A stretch of DNA of 64,000 bases from Agrococcus sediminis (GTDB taxonomy: Bacteria > Actinomycetota > Actinomycetes > Actinomycetales > Microbacteriaceae). The DNA is taken from positions 39,825 to 103,824 of the forward strand of contig NZ_VOIR01000014.1 in assembly GCF_007923295.1 (NCBI RefSeq). Direction: 5' to 3'. Shown one piece after another: positions 60,780-64,000 of this stretch; the first letter of the stretch is position 1; the number at the start of each line of letters is the position of its first letter. Position numbers and translations under genes: made by a program. The notes under the pieces are model-generated. The model was not told the DNA's origin, did not search any database, and was given only the letters and a program-made list of their open reading frames with translations.

Positions 60780-62906
60780 GTGGCCGACGCCGCAACCATC
60801 GATGCTCCCGAGACGGACGCATCCCCCGACGCCCCGTCGCGCGAGCGCGACGCGCTCATCCCGCAGCTCGCCCGCGCCGTCCGGCAGGTCGAAGCCGGCG
60901 TGAAGCGCGGCGCGGCATCGCGCTCGACCCGCACCAAGCTGCAGGTCGTCGCGATCCTCGCCCGCGAGGAGCGCGCCCGCGTGCGCGCCGACAAGGAGCT
61001 CACCGACGCGCAGCGCGCCGAGGAGCTCAAGCGCCTCGACGGCATCGCCGTCATCCTCGCGAAGGCCGCGAGCCGCGAGCCCACGCTGCTGCCCCTGCTC
61101 GGCGAGGGCGCGCCCCTCACCGACGCCGTGCGCGAGCGCAAGCGCGAGATGCTGCTCGCCGCGGGCATCGAGCCCGAGCCCGAGGTCTCCTCGGCGCCCG
61201 AGCCCGAGCAGACCGAGCCGCAGGCGCCGCAGGTCGTGCCGCCCTCGGTGCGGCGCGTGCAGCTCGCCAACCCGTTCCTCGAGCCCGACCTGTCGCACGT
61301 GCGCCGCAAGCCCGAGCGCGACCGCCTCGCCGGCTTCGACCTGCTCTCGCCGCTGTTCCTCTCGTTCGAGGTCGCGGCCGACGGTCGGCCCGCGTGCATG
61401 CCGCTGCCGCAGCCCAAGCAGCGCATCGCGCCCGGCGGCAAGCAGCTCATGCACCACCAGGCCGAGCTCGTGCAGGCCGCCCGCGAGGGGCACCGCACGT
61501 TCCTGCTCGCCGACGAGCCGGGCCTCGGCAAGACCGCGCAGGCGCTGCTCGCCGCGCAGGCGGCGGATGCGTTCCCGCTGCTCGTCGTCGCGCCGAGCGT
61601 CGTGAAGATCAACTGGGCGCGCGAGACCGAGCGCTGGGTGCCCGGCCGCCGCGCCGCCGTGCTGCAGGGCGACGGCGACCAGCTCGACGCGTTCGCCGAC
61701 GTCGTGGTCGTCAACTACGAGGTGCTCGACCGGCACATCGGCTGGCTCGAGCGCTTCGGCTTCCGCGGCATGGTCGTCGACGAGGCCCACTTCATCAAGA
61801 ACACCCGCTCGAAGCGGTCGCGCCACGTGCTGCAGATCGCCGCGGCGCTGCGCGAGCGCGTCGGCAACCCGCTGCTCATGGCGCTGACGGGCACCCCGCT
61901 CATCAACGACATCGAGGACTTCGGCGCGATCTGGCGGTTCCTCGGCTGGATCGACCAGAAGGAGCCGAACGCCGAGCTCACCGACGACCTCGAGCAGATC
62001 GGCCTGACGCCGATGGACCGCGGCTTCTACCCGGCCGCGCGCCGCGCCGTGATCGACATGGGCATCGTGCGCCGCCGCAAGATCGACGTCGCCGCCGACA
62101 TCCCGGCCCGCCGCATCGCCGACATCCCCGTCGAGCTCGACGAGGCATCCGGCCGCTCCATCCGCGCCGCCGAGCGCGAGCTCGTCGACCGCATGCTGCG
62201 CCGCTACGACGCCGCGATGGAGCAGCGCTCCGCCGACGCGCGCGACGACAGCCGCGTCGACGACGAGCTCGTGCACCGCATCGCCCGCAGCGAGGTCGAG
62301 ACGCAGGAGGGCAGCACGGGCGAGAACGTCTTCGCGCTCGCCCGCCGCATCGGCCGCGCGAAGGCCGAGCTCGCCGCCGACTACGCGGGCCAGCTCGCGC
62401 ACTCGGTGGGCAAGGTGGTCTTCTTCGCGAAGCACATCGACGTCCTCGACGCCGCCGAGCAGACGCTCGCGAAGGCCGGCATCAAGACGGTCTCGATCCG
62501 CGGCGACCAGACGCCGACGCAGCGGCAGAGCGCGATCGACGCGTTCACGAACGACGACTCGGTGCAGGTCATCGTCTGCTCGCTCATGGCGGCGGGCGTG
62601 GGCGTCAACCTGCAGGCAGCCGCCGACATGGTGCTCGCCGAGCTCTCCTGGACCGACGCCGAGCAGACGCAGGCGATCGACCGCATCCACCGCATCGGCC
62701 AGTCGATGCCGGTCACCGTGTGGCGCATCCTCGCCGCGCAGACGATCGACACGCGCATCGCCGAGCTGCTCGACGCGAAGGCCGGCATGGTCGGCCGCGC
62801 GATCGACGGCACCACCGGCGACGAGCCGACCACGGGCGACCTGCGGCAGGCGGCCGTCGAGGGCATGCTCCGCGACGCCGTCGCCGCCCGCATCGCGCGG
62901 CGCTGA
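60780..62906 (+). CDS. SNF2-family DEAD-like helicase/ATPase
   Basis: The 708-residue protein has the Swi2/Snf2 ATPase: motif I LLADEPGLGKTAQALL, II VVDEAHFIKN, III LMALTGTPLIND and VI QAIDRIHRIGQS. Residues 1-200 are a charged helical N-terminal region with no recognised domain. Snf2 proteins translocate on DNA and remodel bound proteins. GTG 60780 follows GGAGGACAT; the 266-bp gap 60514-60779 upstream holds no gene. Confidence 0.9.
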   Translation: MADAATIDAPETDASPDAPSRERDALIPQLARAVRQVEAGVKRGAASRSTRTKLQVVAILAREERARVRADKELTDAQRAEELKRLDGIAVILAKAASREPTLLPLLGEGAPLTDAVRERKREMLLAAGIEPEPEVSSAPEPEQTEPQAPQVVPPSVRRVQLANPFLEPDLSHVRRKPERDRLAGFDLLSPLFLSFEVAADGRPACMPLPQPKQRIAPGGKQLMHHQAELVQAAREGHRTFLLADEPGLGKTAQALLAAQAADAFPLLVVAPSVVKINWARETERWVPGRRAAVLQGDGDQLDAFADVVVVNYEVLDRHIGWLERFGFRGMVVDEAHFIKNTRSKRSRHVLQIAAALRERVGNPLLMALTGTPLINDIEDFGAIWRFLGWIDQKEPNAELTDDLEQIGLTPMDRGFYPAARRAVIDMGIVRRRKIDVAADIPARRIADIPVELDEASGRSIRAAERELVDRMLRRYDAAMEQRSADARDDSRVDDELVHRIARSEVETQEGSTGENVFALARRIGRAKAELAADYAGQLAHSVGKVVFFAKHIDVLDAAEQTLAKAGIKTVSIRGDQTPTQRQSAIDAFTNDDSVQVIVCSLMAAGVGVNLQAAADMVLAELSWTDAEQTQAIDRIHRIGQSMPVTVWRILAAQTIDTRIAELLDAKAGMVGRAIDGTTGDEPTTGDLRQAAVEGMLRDAVAARIARR

Positions 62907-62930
62907 CGGCGCGACGGGGCTGAGCCGGCC

Positions 62931-63680
62931 GTGGTCGACGCGATCTTCGGCGATCCGAGGCTCGCGGCGGTGTACGACGCGCTCGACGCCGACCGCTCCG
63001 ACCTCGAGGTCTACGAGCGGATCGTCGTCGACGAGCTGGGCGCCCGCTCGGCGCTCGACATCGGCTGCGGCACCGGCACCTTCGCGCTCATGCTCGCCGC
63101 CCGCGGGCTCGACGTCACCGGCGTCGACCCGGCCGCCGCATCCGTCGCCGTCGCTCGGGCGAAGCCCGGCGCCGACGCGGTGCGCTGGGTCGTCGGCCTC
63201 GCCGACGCGGCGACGGGGGCGGATGCTCGGGGCCGCTCGGGCGTCGACGTCGTCACCATGACGGCCAACGTCGCGCAGGTCTTCCTCGACGACCTCGACT
63301 GGCTCTCCGCGCTCGTCGCGGCGCGGCGGGCGCTCCGGCCCGGCGGCACGCTCGTGCTCGAGTCGCGCAGGCCCGAGCGGAAGGCGTGGCTCGAGTGGAC
63401 CCCGGATGCGACGCGGCAGGTCGTCGACGTGCCGCACGAGGGGCAGGTGGAGGAGTGGATCGAGGTCACGGGCGTCGACGGCGAGCTCGTCACCTTCTCG
63501 TCGCCGACGGTCTTCCACCGGGACGGCACGCGCATCGACTCCACCACGACGCTGCGCTTCCGGCCGCGCGCCGCGATCGAGGCGTCGCTCGCGCGCGCCG
63601 GGCTCGAGGTGGTCGATGTGCGCGACGCGCCCGACCGCCCGGGGCGCGAGTGGGTCTACCTCGCGAGGCGCCCGGGCTGA
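62931..63680 (+). CDS. SAM-dependent methyltransferase (class I)
   Basis: The 249-residue protein has a class I SAM site: SALDIGCGTGTFALMLAARGLDVTGVDPAA, then a later MTANVAQVFLDDLDWLSALVAARRALRPGGTLVLESRRP motif. The substrate is unknown. GTG 62931 is 24 bp after the SNF2 gene, suggesting an operon. Confidence 0.87.
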   Translation: MVDAIFGDPRLAAVYDALDADRSDLEVYERIVVDELGARSALDIGCGTGTFALMLAARGLDVTGVDPAAASVAVARAKPGADAVRWVVGLADAATGADARGRSGVDVVTMTANVAQVFLDDLDWLSALVAARRALRPGGTLVLESRRPERKAWLEWTPDATRQVVDVPHEGQVEEWIEVTGVDGELVTFSSPTVFHRDGTRIDSTTTLRFRPRAAIEASLARAGLEVVDVRDAPDRPGREWVYLARRPG

Positions 63681-63696
63681 GCGCGGCGACCGCCGC

Positions 63697-64000
63697 TCAG
63701 CGCTCGGCGGTCGCGCCCTCGAGCTCGAGCGCGCGAGCCTGCTCGAGCGCCTGCGTGAAGACCTGCGCCGGCTGCGCGCCCGAGAGCCCGAGCCGCATGT
63801 CGAAGACGAAGAACGGCACGCCGTTCACGCCGAGCTCCCGCGCCTGCGCGATGTCGGCACGCACCGCGGGCAGGAAGCGCTCATCGCCGAGCGCCTCGCG
63901 CACCTCGTGCTCGTCGAGGCCCGCCTCCGCGCCGAGCGCCGCGAGCGCGTCGACGTCGCCGATGTCGATGCCGCGCTCGAAGTGCGCCGAGAGCAGCGCC
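63697..64000 (-). CDS. DsbA-family (FrnE-like) oxidoreductase, N-terminal part outside window
   Basis: The last ~101 residues are visible: ALLSAHFERGIDIGDVDALAALGAEAGLDEHEVREALGDERFLPAVRADIAQARELGVNGVPFFVFDMRLGLSGAQP ends a FrnE-type thioredoxin-fold domain with its helical insertion and cis-Pro loop GVNGVPFFVFD. The N-terminal catalytic CxxC region lies beyond base 64000. Confidence 0.85.
   Translation of the reverse strand, partial: ALLSAHFERGIDIGDVDALAALGAEAGLDEHEVREALGDERFLPAVRADIAQARELGVNGVPFFVFDMRLGLSGAQPAQVFTQALEQARALELEGATAER

Overview
The window is high-GC, densely packed chromosomal DNA from an actinobacterium. The run leuC-leuD-murA-plsC-gpsA-ddl, the frequent GTG starts, the 4-bp GTGA/ATGA gene overlaps and the near-exclusive use of G/C-ending codons fit Microbacteriaceae (an Agrococcus-like genus is my guess, not shown). 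Most of it is ordinary chromosome. One stretch, about 32.96-41.60 kb, is an integrated island with lower GC, relaxed codon use and a different gene style.

Layout. 0-1 kb: end of a complex-I-like cluster, a NuoA-like subunit and a NuoB-like protein that lacks the NuoB cysteines seen in the family and carries a His/Asp/Met pentapeptide repeat tail. 1.2-9.3 kb: homoprotocatechuate (3,4-dihydroxyphenylacetate) meta-cleavage operon hpaG-gntR-hpaE-hpaD-hpaH-hpaI, divergent from an MHS-type transporter, with two copies of a GntR-type operator between them. 9.4-12.0 kb: RimK ligase fused to an RCK_C domain, a RimB-like retropepsin-fold protease and an M14-type deacylase, which looks like a system that adds and removes amino acids on a target. 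12-15.3 kb: TSUP exporter, IclR regulator, metallo-hydrolase, diacylglycerol kinase-like protein. 15.35 kb: tRNA-Glu(CUC) with its own terminator. 15.5-21.2 kb: FAD aromatic monooxygenase, endonuclease-like protein, zinc-knuckle protein, malate dehydrogenase, CorA. 21.3-28.2 kb: leuCD, murA, plsC, gpsA, ddl and a DUF488 gene whose start is not a normal start codon. 28.2-33.0 kb: hydrolase/PadR pair, branched-chain amino acid dehydrogenase, acylphosphatase, small acidic proteins, ychF.

The island starts at the last codons of ychF. An 18-bp direct repeat marks both ends (32963-32980 and 41580-41597), and each end has a pair of (A/G)GTCCGCA repeats spaced 11 bp, as expected for integrase arm sites. 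Its tyrosine recombinase is broken (missing N terminus, in-frame TAA). The cargo is a divergent pair: a 1,325-residue protein with an excisionase-type HTH and a long helical body, and a 643-residue DUF4209-like protein ending in a HEPN-type RNDVAH motif. A ribbon-helix-helix gene and an unknown 259-residue gene follow. The divergent pair is the best candidate for an undescribed system, probably defence-related; this is inference.

Right of the island (41.8-64 kb): CinA-type domain protein, class-II UvrA, DksA-type zinc finger protein, amine oxidase, GNAT, ArfB, a pterin dehydratase fragment, ABC-F ATPase, then an Lrp / class-III aminotransferase / UspA / APC permease / saccharopine-dehydrogenase-like catabolic cluster, followed by housekeeping and stress genes (ThpR, ZIP, Hsp20, SRPBCC, SNF2 helicase, methyltransferase) and the C-terminal end of a DsbA-like protein at the window edge.
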